64,000 bases of DNA from Aspidapion aeneum (taxonomy: Eukaryota > Arthropoda > Insecta > Coleoptera > Brentidae), in NCBI GenBank assembly GCA_963576565.1, contig OY755045.1, positions 4,541,477-4,605,476 on the forward strand. The letters are read 5' to 3'. The notes beneath the pieces are model-generated. The model had not been told where the DNA came from. It made no database searches and worked only from the letters and a program-made list of their open reading frames with translations. The position numbers and the translations under genes are program-made. Below, piece after piece: positions 34,449-46,557 of this stretch (within the stretch, counting starts at the first letter, position 1; every line of letters begins with the position of its first letter).

Positions 34449-35415
34449 GACGTCAAACCGAGGGGTCATCGGCACCCTAAAATTTTGTACAGCGTCCAAC
34501 AGGACTTGGGTCCTGACGTGTACTGTTGGGTCCTGTTGAGTACTGTTGGGTACTGTCGTGTACTGTCGAGTACTGTTGGGTACTGTCGTGTATTGTCGAG
34601 TACTGTTGGGTCCTGTCGGTGTACTGTTGAGTACTGACGTGTACTGTCGAGTACTGTTGGGTCCTGGCGGTGTACTGTTGGGTCCTGTTGAGTACTGTCG
34701 TCGTGCCTCGCCCTCAAAAAACATGCGAGCAAAAAAAAAAAAAAAAAAAAAAGGTCATCATCTTTGGGGAACCGCGCCACGCTCACAAATCTTGCGACCA
34801 AAAAAAAGGTCATCCTGGGGAAGGCCGATAGGGCCTTCGCGCGTTTCATATATGAATGAATGAACCGAACCGCGCCGTAGAAATTTGAACCGCGCCGTCT
34901 CCAAAAAAAAAAAAAAAGGTCATCCTGTCGTTTTGCATCTACGCCACTGTTTCGGGTAAGAGGGTTGTGTCGCGTACTGTTGGATTCTATCGTGTACTGT
35001 TAAGTCCTGTTACGTACTATCGTGTACTGTTGGGTACTGTCGTGTACTGTTGAGTCCTGTCGTGTACTGTCGAGTACTGTTGGGTCCTGTCGTGGTACTG
35101 TCGAGTACTGTTGAGTACTGTCGTGTACTGTCGAGTACTGTTGGATCCTGTCGTAGTACTGTCAGGTACTGTTGGGTCCTGTCGTGTACTGTCGAGTACT
35201 GTTGGGTCCTGTCGTGTACTGTCGTGTACTGTCGAGTACTGTTGGGTACTGTCGTGTACTGTCGAGTACTGTTGGGTCCTGTCGTGGTACTGTCGAGTAC
35301 TGTTGAGTACTGTCGTGTACTGTCGAGTACTGTTGGATCCTGTCGTGGTACTGTCGGGTACTGTTGTGAAATTTGTACAGTACTGTTGAAAGCTGATGAC
35401 CCCTCGCGTCAAACG
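34449..35415. mobile_element. element with 10-bp minisatellite arrays between inverted ends
   Basis: GAGGGGTCATCGGC at the left and GCTGATGACCCCTC at the right form inverted ends, each followed inward by a TTTTGTACAG/TGTACAAATT phrase. Inside are two arrays (about 34505-34700 and 34975-35365) of a 10-bp unit, GTACTGTCGT/GTACTGTTGG/GTCCTGTCGA. Between them lie poly-A tracts and a phrase AAGGTCATC used three times. Long open frames on both strands here are only the array read in register; the 10-bp unit cycles through frames every 30 bp. Confidence 0.65.
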
Positions 35416-35764
35416 CATATAGAAAGAGCTGAGTAAGATGGGATTGCGGCTTTAGAGATATGTCAGCATCTTTGTCATCGTTTAGTAGATCTATAATAGT
35501 AAGCAAGCAAATGGCTTAGTCATGAATATGCCTGACATGTGCACTCACAGTAAGAACTTTTTGTTGGATGAGTAATACTTCTTACACTTTGACATATTGC
35601 TCACATATTTTCAGAAGTATTTTTCTTTGTTGAAACTATTGTAGATATTTTTTGTTATTTTAGTCCTTTTGGGTGTTATTCATTATTCTTGTTGAAAATT
35701 AAATTTTAAATCAATTTGTGCAAACTACGGTAGGTAGTCCAGCTGCTGTCGTTTTTAAGATATA

Positions 35765-36015
35765 CAGTGAAACCTCCTATAAGCGGACACTCACGGTTTC
35801 ATCGATTTGTCCGGTTATTGGAGGTTTCCGCTTATGAGAGAGAGCTACGAAATTATAATATATATTAATTAACAATTGCCGCTGCTTGAGTTTTTCCGAT
35901 ATTAAATTTTTCAGCTATCCTTCTCCGAAACGTTAACAACTTTCATTTTTTCACTTAAACTAAGAAGTTTTTTATTAAGCACTATTCTGCCGTCCTTAGT
36001 AAGACCCACCTATCT
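35765..36015 (-). mobile_element. pogo/Tigger-like element, left end with HTH remnant
   Basis: TA then CAGTGAAACCTCCTATAAGC marks an intact terminus at 35765. The sequence then follows that of 4250-4470. The minus strand still encodes parts of the same helix-turn-helix (SEKMKVVNVSEKD and IAEKFNIGKTQAAAI), but a deletion of about 20 bp near 35915 separates them. The right end is missing, replaced by the flank of Helentron-like copy B. Confidence 0.65.
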
Positions 36016-36080
36016 ACGTTTTCACTTATTTCAAGAAAAGCGAGTTTAAAGTTTAAATGCTTGCTAAGAGTACATAGTAT

Positions 36081-37423
<1,343 letters not shown>

Positions 37424-37620
37424 TTCATTTGTGGTAATAATACGCTTCTTTTACTACATATAATTTAGTAAGTGCCTTAAATAAATGGATTGCATAAACC
37501 TTTTTCCTATTTTATGGCATAAACCTACTGAGAACAAAGCTAACTTCATTGAAGTCAATGAATGATTGACCTTTCCTCTGCTGCCGCACGTGGTAGAAGC
37601 GCTGCTATTTTAACCGACAT

Positions 37621-37796
37621 TCAGTAGCGCACCCGTGAATGTGATCTGGGGGGAGGGGGGTCGAGACCCCATGATACCGTATTTTATGCTTTTATTTTTG
37701 TATTCATGAAATATATCGAAAATATCTAAAAAAACCTTAGCCTTGAAAGACCCGGGACCTGAATTAACCCCGCCCTCCCGGGGGGTGCGCCCATGC
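37621..37796. mobile_element. hAT-like MITE
   Basis: The left end CAGTAGCGCACCCG and the right end (reverse CATGGGCGCACCCC) are diverged hAT-type ends. The interior, GAGACCCCATGATACC and TATTCATGAAATATATCG, matches 17529-17685. No 8-bp duplication is visible. Confidence 0.55.
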
Positions 37797-38253
37797 TTCA
37801 TTTTATAAATAAAAATAGACATTACACATATTATTGTACGTCTACAATTGTTTAAATGAAAGATGAATCAATAAAAATAAACGTTAACTAAACGGCTGTT
37901 TAATAAATTATGTGGAAAGTAAGGATTGCTCAATTTAATAAGACGTAGGTAGGCTAGTTTTCTGAGACTAACGTCACAATATAAATGTTTAATGCTGCCA
38001 GTTATTTTTTGTTTTTGTTTTTATTTGAATTATTGGGAAAACCTAACCTTAAATTTTGTTTTGATATTTTTGGGCTCTTTAGCCAAACCTTTAAAAAAGA
38101 AACTCCTTGTTTGGGAAAATTCCGATCAGGTAATAATTTTTCTCTTTGTTGAAAGTTATCTTCTCTTTGAACACAAAAATCATACGCGTCTTGCACACGC
38201 TAGGAGTTTGAAGCGCCCCCCTGTATTTGTCATGGGAATGAAAAACCACTTCC
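37797..38253. other. no gene recognised
   Basis: A + strand frame (37992-38264) opens hydrophobic and then becomes mixed. It runs into the hAT element. Joining the flanks across that element does not yield a protein I recognise. Confidence 0.35.
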
Positions 38254-38418
38254 GCAAAAACTAGGGTTACCAGATGAAACCGTCTCTAACCAGGACCAGC
38301 CGTCAAGAAAATCCGGACAAAATCCGGACGTCAAAATTTTTTCGATGCCACACACAAAAAATCAACTTTTTTTTTTATTGAAACAATAACTAATAAATAA
38401 CATAATATACCTACTATT

Positions 38419-38721
38419 TTATAGATACTTTTCACTGCTTTGTATTTTATTCAACAACGTTGAATTTTTAGGCAGAAGTACAAAATCGTAAAATTCTAAG
38501 CAGCTCATATTTCTTAAATTGTATGAAGTCATGAGTATTCCTTTTACAGAAGATAAAAGCAGCCTATTTCTTTCTTTGGTCCACTGGATAGAAATACTTG
38601 CATTAACATATTTTGCCCATTTTTCGTGGGTAGGCAGATTGTGGTCATCAGAAGTAAAATTGTCTGATATGTACTTTTTTAGATTACAAACATCAAAAAA
38701 ATTGTGTGTGCTTAAGACCAC
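38419..38721 (-). pseudogene. hAT transposase C-terminal fragment
   Basis: The 100-residue minus-strand frame contains LPTHEKWAKYVNASISIQWT, then KERNRLLLSSVKGILM, SCLEFYDFVL and LLNKIQSSEKY. The WTKERNRL and SCxEFYDF..KIxSSEKY motifs form the tail of the hAT dimerisation region. The ER-x-FS core that should lie between KWAKYV and WTKERNRL is deleted, and the N-terminal zinc finger and RNase H-like catalytic part are gone. The frame's 5' end abuts the nested MITE. Confidence 0.65.
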
Positions 38722-38771
38722 ACGGCAGAAGTGTAAACTTCAACAAGGCTAAATTAATAATACTACTTTAA

Positions 38772-39074
38772 GCGGGGTCTTTACATAACGTTTTACCTTA
38801 CGTCTTGCCTGTCAGTCAAAAGGGTCAAGTATGACGTTTGAAAGACTAGCGTAGACACTTGATAGTTTTAACGTACGTTTTTAGATCAGTTTTTGATACA
38901 AAACGATGGTTTTATTGGAAAACAATGCGTGATCCGGTCAGTTCTCTAGGCGGTCTTCCGTCTTAAATCAGTTCAAGTAAAACGTCCGTTTTTCCGCCTA
39001 CACACAAAGTTTTACTTGATGCGTTTTGACTGAACAGGCAAGATGTAAGGTAAAACGTTATGTGAAGACCCCGC
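38772..39074. mobile_element. 303-bp MITE with TTAA duplication, nested in hAT
   Basis: TTAA flanks both ends (38768-38771 and 39075-39078). The inverted repeats start GCGGGGTCTTYACATAACG and run about 50 bp with few mismatches. TTAA duplication is the hallmark of piggyBac-type transposition, though the first bases are not the usual CCY. It lies wholly inside the hAT element, so it is the younger insertion. Confidence 0.8.
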
Positions 39075-39412
39075 TTAAAGGTGAATTCACACTGCTAAAT
39101 TTATCGACGATTATTGTTTAATTACATTTTTTGAAACTAGTTTATTTTGCATTATTTGATGTTTATAAAGGCGGCTACTTTAAAATCCGGACGTTTATGA
39201 AAAATCCGCCCGGACCCACCCGGACGTAGTAAAAATCCGGACGTCCGGATTAATCCGGACATCTGGTAACCCTAGCAAAAACCACCGAAGAAGTCACACG
39301 TGTTTTAAGATTAAGACCAAAATTCCATCCACAAGAAAGTCCGCGGCGCCGCGAGTGAAACTGTGGAACTGCTGTTAAATGAAAGAAGGTAAGCTTCTAG
39401 CGTTTTGCCGAT

Positions 39413-40171
39413 TTTTAGCTCACACATATACTATACTATAGTAGTGTGAGCTATGGTGATCCTAATTTTTTCGAGAAAAAAAAAGTTGCTCCGATTTCAA
39501 AAATTTTTATATATCTTTGCGTTTCAGATGATTTTGAAACTTTTTCGTTGCGCCGTCTGTCTGTCTGTCTGTCTGTCTGTCTGTATGTCTGTCTGTCTGT
39601 CTGTATGTCTGTCTGTAACGACCAACGCGCATAACTCAAAAACCGCTTGGCCGATTTTAATGAAATTTGGTACCTAGGCTGGGTTTTGGGCCGAGATGGT
39701 CCCATTTAAAAATGAACAAAATCCACCGAACACAAACCAAATAAAAGGGTGGGGGTAGATTTCAAAAATTAGAGTTTATGGGGAAATATGGCGTGTGTGA
39801 TATCAAACGAAAGGTAATTGAGTCTGGAGTTAAACAAAATACATTTTAATTTATTTTAAAAAAAGGGTGGGGGTATATTTCAAAAATTAGAGTTTAAGTG
39901 AAAATAAGGCGTGTGTGATATCAAACGAAAGGTAATTGAGTCGGGAGTTTAACAAAATACATTTTAGTTTTTGTTTTTTTTTAAGGGTGGGGGTAGATTT
40001 CAAAAATTTGAGTTTAAGTCAAAACATGGCTTGTGTGGTATCAAACAAAAGGTAATTTAGTCTGGAGTTGAATAAAATATATTTTAGTTTTTGGTTATAT
40101 TAGCTCACACGTACACTATAACTATAGTATCTAGTGTGAGCTTAGGGGCCCATATATTGGCAGAGTATTTT
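39413..40171 (+). mobile_element. Helentron-like non-autonomous element, copy C
   Basis: A complete copy: T-rich flank, 5' hairpin AGCTCACACATATACTATAC..GTGTGAGCTA, GGTGATCCTAATTTTTTCGA, a short CTGT tract, AACGACCAACGCGCATAAC, core AAAAACCGCTTGGCCGATTT, three internal repeats, 3' hairpin and GGCAGAGTATTTT. It serves as the empty-site reference for the insertion in copy D. Confidence 0.75.
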
Positions 40172-41042
40172 CCTTTGTTTTAGTTCAATAAACGTCTGTT
40201 TTCCCAAACGGGCTGAATTTAACTTTGGGGTAATTTTTTTTTGAAATCTTTAGTCTTCTCCCCTTCAGGCATTCAGCCGACTAATAAGTAACTAGGAGTT
40301 TTCGCGTACATCTGGTAGAGGTGTTGAAAAAGTAACTATTCGTTACTCGACAAATAACGGAGTTTGTTTACTTTCATTCCTTCGATTATTTTAGTTTTCA
40401 GTAAACACTCGAAACTCGGTAATTCGTTTTTTTTGTTTTTGTCCAAACTTTTTCTATATTTTTTGAGTTCTCGTCTAAGATTGTTATTTTTGTTATTTTT
40501 GTCTCAATTTTTATTTACTTTTAGATTTTAAGTATAATATGTATTTCTTTGTATGTAAGGCATTAGATTTTTAAAACAAATTTGTACACAGAACAGTTCC
40601 TACGTAATTCGTACCTTTATTTTTAGAATTTTATCCCACATTTTGAAAATTTCAATTGAATATTTTCATAAGATCAACAACAAAAATATGCCTACAAATA
40701 AATGATCTTCGAATTAACGACAGTCCGAGAATTTTGCACTAATTGCATGATTGGATTGAATACAGTTACAGTAATCAAAGTACCGAATATATAAAATGAT
40801 TACTTAGTATTACTCTTTATTGTCGAGTACAGAAATAAAATTTATTTTTCTAAACAATGTAGAATTTTAAGGAAACTAAAGTTTCTATTGAGGTAGGTAT
40901 ACATTCATACCTTAAGATAGAGTTTCACTTGGAGTTCATAAATTCGGAGAATACTTCATCCGGCCAAATTCGAGAATTTTTCACCGAGCTTTTCACGGTA
41001 ACAGAAACCGGGAGCCAGACAAAACTATGCCCAAAGATAATT
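40172..41042. other. no gene seen
   Basis: AT-rich DNA with no conserved motif on either strand. Confidence 0.4.
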
Positions 41043-41515
41043 CAAATACGTTAGAGCATAAATATGGGACATACCCATGCATTCTCACACGCGATGCTTG
41101 AAGCCAGAACCGCAGCCAACGATAAAGACCGGCCATGGCGCGTTATAACCAAGTCGGCGGTCACGTGATCTTAGGAGTCCCAGGATTCTTATTGTATTGC
41201 TTAGTATATTATATGTTTTTCACAATTTAAATAAATTAACAAAAAATTTTTGTTCTTTTATAGGCAAAAATTTTAAAAAATATTTTGCTGTTATATGTGT
41301 TTATTATGGATAAAAGAACTGAATCTATAAAATAAAAAATTATACAAAATTTGCACTCTAATATCTTCAGGTACATATATTAGGTACATAATATCGTTAG
41401 TAACTTCAAATCTACACAAGTCTTTCAAAATTGGACATATCAAACCTAAGCTTTTAGTTTTTTCATTTTTCTTTGAGTGTCATCATCTTTGTCGGAGTTC
41501 TTATTCAAAGATTCA

Positions 41516-42019
41516 TTAGCAGAGACTAAATAAATCATTGTGCTTTTTAATAAAATTATTTAAAAAAACTTTACATGCCCTTAAACTAATTTTTTTAAGC
41601 TTTGACAATAGTTTTTCTCCACAAAAACACTCGCTAGAGTTATCTGAAGAAAAATTTTCAATATAAAACATTTCACAATAATTTATTAAAAAGAAACAAG
41701 TGATTTTGTGAATAAGTGAGATGGTTTTCACATTCAATGAACTGAATGTAGTGGTCGTCAATAATTTTTTGAAAAATTACCCAGCACAAAGTTTAATATA
41801 TATTTCATTAAAGTGTAAGTTAACTACCAACTCATGTTCTTTTAAAAGCTGTATCTTACTTTTTAAATATTTTACACTACCAGAGAGATTACTATCTGTT
41901 AACAATATTTTACAAATCAGTTTTTTAATATTGCGAGGGTGCGGAAGACATATTACCTTAGAATTGTAAATTGACGTGTATTCACTGGATGACTGGATAA
42001 ACAAAGATGAAGCCAACAT
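41516..42019 (-). pseudogene. P-like transposase, central and C-terminal pieces
   Basis: Two minus-strand frames join through a stop and frameshift near 41770. The first (42019-41777) has YTSIYNSKVICLPHPRNIKK, then SVKYLKSKIQLLKEHELVVN and LHFNEIYIK. The pattern LPHP..L...K....L..HE..V.L..DEI.VK is that of P/THAP9-like transposases, where the D of DEI is a catalytic acid; here it is N. The second (41761-41516) is a polar C-terminal-looking segment I cannot assign confidently. It is inactive by at least the D-to-N change and the broken frame. Confidence 0.5.
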
Positions 42020-42847
42020 TAAAGTGTATCCACCACCGATTCTCAGGTTACCTTTTCAAGAGACCTATTTGTTCAATAAGAAATGACAACTCTCACTATC
42101 GAAAATGTCACTAAGGATGTCTATTACTTGATCAATGTTATCCAAGATCTTATCTTTTTCCACTTCTTTCCCGTTTGCAACATATTAGGTTTCAGTTTTA
42201 TAGTTGGACCGACAAGGAACAACACTAATTACACGTTCGCGGCATTGTTTATCTTATAGGTATTTTCTTTATAATTTACTCATTAGCCATTAATTATTTT
42301 AACGCAGCGCACTAGTCTTTTTCGTGGGCTGCGTTATTTTAATAACTTTCATAAAATACACATATAATTCGTGCCCGAATTAAAAAAAATCGACGTAAAC
42401 AAACATACCAAAACTGAACACACACATGTTTTATAATGACAGCGGGCCGTGAGGCGTTTTTTTGTGACCCTCCTACGGTCACGTGATATTTCCGCGCCCG
42501 GGCCGGTCTTTCTCGTGGGCTGCGGCCAGAACCCTTATTTGATCCTTAATATTCCGTTTTCGGGTAGACAGGATATCGGTTACTGCGCATGCGTCAGTTT
42601 TGGTAGTTTTGGAACATACTCCGTTACGTCACCACATTATTTGACAATAATTGTCAAATGTTTAGGTTTTTGTCTATTATTTTTTTCTAAAAACTAGTTG
42701 ATTGGGTGAATATTTATCAAATTTTTTGTAGTTTTTCTAAAACTAATTATGCAGATTTATTGTGGACACCATGAAGAGTGTTTAATGGAATCTATAAACA
42801 ACTCTTAACTTTGTTAACACATTATTAAGAAAAATACACGTAGTTAC

Positions 42848-42923
42848 CTATATAATGGCACTCAATTACTTCGTCCGAAATTTTTCCACAAACCGCACAT
42901 GTTTTACGTAAATTATTTCCCAT
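42848..42923 (-). pseudogene. THAP-like first exon, second copy (frameshifted)
   Basis: Minus-strand ATG at 42923, MGNNLRKTCAVCGK, as in the 7196 copy. It is one base shorter (76 against 77 bp), so the reading frame is lost before the same GTAACT donor-like sequence. It lies upstream of, and in the same orientation as, the P-like frame at 41516-42019. Confidence 0.4.
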
Positions 42924-43090
42924 TTCTCACAGAAAAAAAAAAACATTATTTTACAGAACAAACGCAAAACACCGCAAAATGTCAATATAGCCTCCACCCA
43001 CATAGCAGCTGTGCGTCTACATGACAAAACACACGCATGCGCACTTGAAGATTCGCATCCGCTAATTTAAATTTGCCATTGTCTCTATCA

Positions 43091-43484
43091 TGGATCCATT
43101 TATTTAGTTATAACTTCTTTAAATAATCCATTAAATATAATATGGTGTAGTGTAACAGAACAAGGGCCATTCGATATAAAAACCATTTTGACAAAAACTA
43201 TGTGGTCAATTTTAAAGTTTTATAAATGTCATAATAAACGCAATTTATTTGTTATAAAAAATAGGTTTATTTTATAGTTTAAGTAAGCAAAAATAAAGTA
43301 ATGAAATATATTTTTTTTTAGGGGACTATCTATATGATTTGTTCAAATATCTTCGGTATGATCATTTCTAGGGAAAACATCCAGACGACTGGCGAAAGCG
43401 CCGTGGTAGAAACGGCTAGAGAAAAGCGAGTTTTGTGTGAACTATAACCCAGAAATGGGGTCTTTCCACAAAAATGTATGAATA
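43091..43484. other. no gene seen
   Basis: AT-rich stretch between two P-like repeat fragments. The 60-residue minus-strand frame at 43330-43512 is not recognisable. Confidence 0.4.
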
Positions 43485-43597
43485 ACCAAATACCCAAGAG
43501 CATAACACACATACGCGCGATGGTTGAAGCCAGTTGAGATCTTAATGTTCCTTTTTCGGGTAAACAGGCTTTCGGGTAAACAGGCTTTCGGTAACCA

Positions 43598-44810
43598 CAT
43601 TGGCGTAGCTAGCCTTGCTTTTCAGGGGGGGGCCGTGGCCCCGGTCTATCTTGAACAAAAAGCAAACATAGGTTTTAAAGAGTCGTGCAAATTGTGCAAT
43701 GAATAAAAAAAAAATACGCGCATTAAATGTTCTAATATTTTAATATAACAAATTTAATAATACATTTACCAACTTATTTATATGTATACACAGGAAGTAT
43801 GTGATTCAGCAATTCTACAAAGAAAGTTTTCTACGTCGCTGACTGAAAGCGTCTACCACACTGTCTAAGTCGACCTCAACATCTTTTTCTATGAATAACA
43901 ATGACAAACCTGAGTGTCTCTCTTGAGTCATAGTTGTTCTTTCTAAGCCAATTAAAAACTCTCCTTATGGCAGAGAAAGACCTCTCGCAAGTTGCTCTTG
44001 AAATTGGAAGAATACTCGCAACTTTAAAAAGTTGGTAGAGGTTTGGATAGGTGTTTTCTGCTATATGTTGTTTGATAGAATCATGACCAACAGTTTGATT
44101 TAACCGAAAAATACAATTCTTTAAAACGGTCATTTCTGCTCTTAGAGCAGAATTATTAATATTAAAAATTTCCCGGTATTGCTCGACGAATTTATTCCAT
44201 TTAACGACGTGGGAAAACTTAATATGAAAATGGTTATGAAATTGTCACCAAAATCGGAAAATTTCCATAAGACACTAAACGCTAACCTCAAAAAAACTAA
44301 AAAGATTATTATATTTATTTTAGAAAAACAGTTTAAAAAGGTCTTTTATAACCTTACGACATCTACAACCCGATTTCGGAAACAGAGGGGAAAAGGTGGC
44401 TGTCTTTATTAAATGCGAAATTTAACTTACACTTCTATAATATTTTACAAGATGTCGCCAATATGTATAAAATATTCAATATGCATAATTATGTTTAAAT
44501 TTAAAAAATATTTTCGGGAAATTGAATAAGTGCAGAAAAGTTACCGATAATTTAAAGAGAAAAAGCCTAATTCCGCAAGACAAGGGCTTTTTCCTGAAAT
44601 GTAAACATTATCTGAATGATTTTAAATTTTAATGCACCTATTTTATTTGAATATTTCCCGAATAATAATAGAAAAGTATGTATTTTCAGCGTCATGTTCT
44701 TTTACAAGTAGTCGGTAGGGGAGGCCTAAAATATCTTTGGGGGGGCCTGAGGGACTTCAGGGGGGCCAGGCCCCCCTGCCCCCCCCCCCCCCCCCCTAGC
44801 TACGCCAATG
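43598..44810 (-). mobile_element. 1213-bp hAT relic with CATTGGCGTAGCTAG ends
   Basis: Inverted ends CATTGGCGTAGCTAG, followed inward by G or C runs. The minus strand encodes the C-terminal part of a ZMYM1-like hAT transposase. The bases outside (GGTAACCA and GGTGGGGA) agree at only four of eight positions, so the target duplication has decayed or the ends are not original partners. The 5' part of the transposase is gone. Confidence 0.75.
43876..44244 (-). pseudogene. ZMYM1-like hAT transposase, C-terminal dimerisation region
   Basis: The minus-strand frame is open from 44244 to the stop at 43876. It reads NKFVEQYREIFNI, LRAEMTVLKNCIF, ENTYPNLYQLFKVASILPIS, and RATCERSFSAIRRVFNWLRK. PNLYQLFKVA..LP.S.ATCERSFSA.RR...WLR is the hAT dimerisation motif in the ZMYM1-like branch, intact here except for its very end. 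Stops upstream (at about 44245 and beyond) and loss of the N-terminal zinc finger and catalytic domain make it a pseudogene. Confidence 0.8.
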
Positions 44811-44812
44811 GG

Positions 44813-45397
44813 TGGGGATCTTTCACGTCACTGGTGGTCCAGCTGATTTATGTAAACAAAAGTTAGATATGATATGAACAACGGAACTACTAATATTTTT
44901 TGAATTTTTTGAAAACTAAGGCAATTTTCCCAGTTTTCCAGTACATCGTTATAAAATATAGTTTTCTTGACTTATTGTCGTTATTTTTTTCTTAGCCCGC
45001 TTTATTTTTTATTACACAAAACTTAAAGTACAAGTCAAACGGAATGTGATCGTTTAGTATCAAAGGTGAACCGAGGACTTGGGAAGTAAACAAAGATATA
45101 GGTCAGCAGATTATTTTTAAAGCTGAAACGAACACATTATTTTCTTCGAATTTTAATTAATTGTGTAAAGAGAAATAAAGCGGGGAAAAAAAAATAACGA
45201 CTGGTATGTCTGAAAAATATTATTTTATAAGAATTAACTAAAAAATAGTAGGAAAATTGCCTTAGCATTTAAAAAATTCAAAAAATATTAGTTTTTCATA
45301 TCATATCTAACTTTTGTTTACAAAAATCAGCTGGACCACCAGTGTCGTGAAAATTCGACATATATTTATAAGATCCGAACACCGGTCTATTCTATCC
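44813..45397. mobile_element. foldback MITE, second copy (left end truncated)
   Basis: Matches 5207-5766: left arm CACGTCACTGGTGGTCCAGC, interior TATAGGTCAGCAGATTATTT and AAATAAAGCGGGG, right arm ending CCGAACACCGGTCTATTCTA. The outer 40 bp or so of the left end are missing, next to the hAT relic's right end. Confidence 0.7.
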
Positions 45398-45560
45398 ACC
45401 GTGGTTTTGGAACATACTCCGTTATGTCATTACATTATTTGACAATTGCCAAAAATTTGAGGTGATGTCTATTATTTTTGTTCTAAAAAGTAGTTGATCG
45501 GGTAAAAATTTATCAAATTGCAGATTAAATTTGTATTTTTTCCAAAATTAACTGTAGGTC

Positions 45561-46097
45561 GAAAACAGTCTCAAAAATTTCAAAGGTATTTTGGTCTAGT
45601 TTCGGCTTGTAAATATAATAATAATAATAACATGAGAAAAAGCGCAATCAACACTTGATTTATTATTGAAATATTGAGTATAAAAAAAAAGTCTACCTAT
45701 AACATCCCTTACTTTGTTTTAATTTTGTCTAACAGAATATAAATTCGCTTCTTTTGAAAAATGTGGAATAACCCCATTTTCCGGTAAATTACGATGTTTT
45801 TCCCTGAAAAATCCCGGATTCGGTGTCAAGTTCCTTTTTGTTTTCATTTTTCTCGGAAGAAGAGTTCCAAAAGCATTATTTCTATCTCGTACGTCAAACT
45901 TGGCTGAGTTTCAAGGTTCGCAAGTTCCTTAAAAAACAATAATAGTAGAGCTCCCTACTTTAGTGATAAGCTACGGGCTGAAGCTGAAACTTTGTAATAG
46001 TAACATAGTTTTGAAAATAAAAAAGTTACTAGTTTCTTTATAAGTTAACATCTGAATTGTTTACAGATTATAGAACATTGTCAAGTCAAATTGGATT
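45561..46097. other. no gene seen
   Basis: AT-rich, with a short (ATA)n run near 45617. No coding motif. Confidence 0.45.
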
Positions 46098-46281
46098 CAT
46101 GGGCGCACCCAGGGGGGGGGCTCGGAGCCAGGGCCCCCCCAAGCCTTGGATTTTTTTACATATTTTCTACATATTTAATGAAAAAACACAAAAAATAGTT
46201 TAAAATTCGACATCATGAGGCTTGGGGCCCCCCCAAGAAGCCTCGGGCCCCTCCCAAGACATATTCCTGGGTGCGCCACTG
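46098..46281. mobile_element. 184-bp hAT MITE
   Basis: The ends are CATGGGCGCACCCAGG and the complement of CAGTGGCGCACCCAGG, with G or C runs inside. TTGGATT lies just outside both ends (46091-46097 and 46282-46288), seven bases of what was probably an 8-bp duplication. A GGCCCCCCCAAG phrase is repeated twice inside. Confidence 0.8.
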
Positions 46282-46392
46282 TTGGATTTGTTCATCAAAG
46301 TAAAAGCACGGATCACCTTTTGTTAGGTGATCCGTGGTTCTTTTTAACCATTGACATTTCGGGTCGCCACAAAAACATCGAAAAAGGTTTTG

Positions 46393-46557
46393 TCGAAACG
46401 TAAAATGATCGAAAAAAAAATGCCGAACCGTAATTTGGTCGAAAATAAAAAAATCGAAAGTAAAATAGACGAAAATAATTTAAACGAAACGTAGTTTTGT
46501 CGATCCGTAAAATTATCGAAAATAATATAGTAGAAAATAATTTACGTAAAATCATCG
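46393..46557 (-). repeat. CGAAA/GATCC-rich interspersed repeat, uninterrupted copy
   Basis: Reverse complement of 2200-2393 joined to 2967-3010. Because this copy is continuous where the other is split, it marks the 2394-2966 element as an insertion. Confidence 0.65.

Larger units (their letters stand above)
38262..39274 (-). mobile_element. 1013-bp deleted hAT transposon, 8-bp duplication
   Basis: The inverted ends are TAGGGTTACCAGATG. GCAAAAAC lies immediately outside both (38254-38261 and 39275-39282), a perfect 8-bp duplication. Words built on CCGGACG/AATCCGGAC crowd both subterminal regions, as expected for transposase-binding sites. The interior keeps the last part of a hAT transposase on the minus strand and is itself interrupted by a TTAA-flanked MITE at 38772-39074. 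Confidence 0.9.
41043..43090 (-). mobile_element. decayed P-like DNA transposon
   Basis: On the minus strand: a leader matching 7010-7195, a THAP-like first exon (42848-42923), a region matching 7274-7619 (42440-42840), a transposase-like frame at 41516-42019, and at 41043-41175 sequence matching the outer parts of the repeat at 7560-7619 and 8505-8545. The order (THAP at the N-terminus, then a DEI-type catalytic region) fits P-element-like transposons. Ends and target duplication could not be defined. Confidence 0.5.
43485..45560 (-). mobile_element. second P-like fragment, split by two nested elements
   Basis: 43485-43597 (CTTAATGTTCCTTTTTCGGG and neighbours) and 45407-45560 (TGGTTTTGGAACATACTCCG and neighbours) are adjacent in the other copies (7480-7560 in reverse; 42540-42700). 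Here they are about 1.8 kb apart, with a hAT relic (43598-44810) and a foldback MITE (44813-45397) between them. A short local duplication, GGGTAAACAGGCTTTC, stands at 43556-43589. Confidence 0.65.

Noticed and set aside
34311..35506. Several 90-137-residue frames on both strands
   Set aside because: 10-bp minisatellite read in register; opposite strands are equally open, as expected for a stop-poor repeat.
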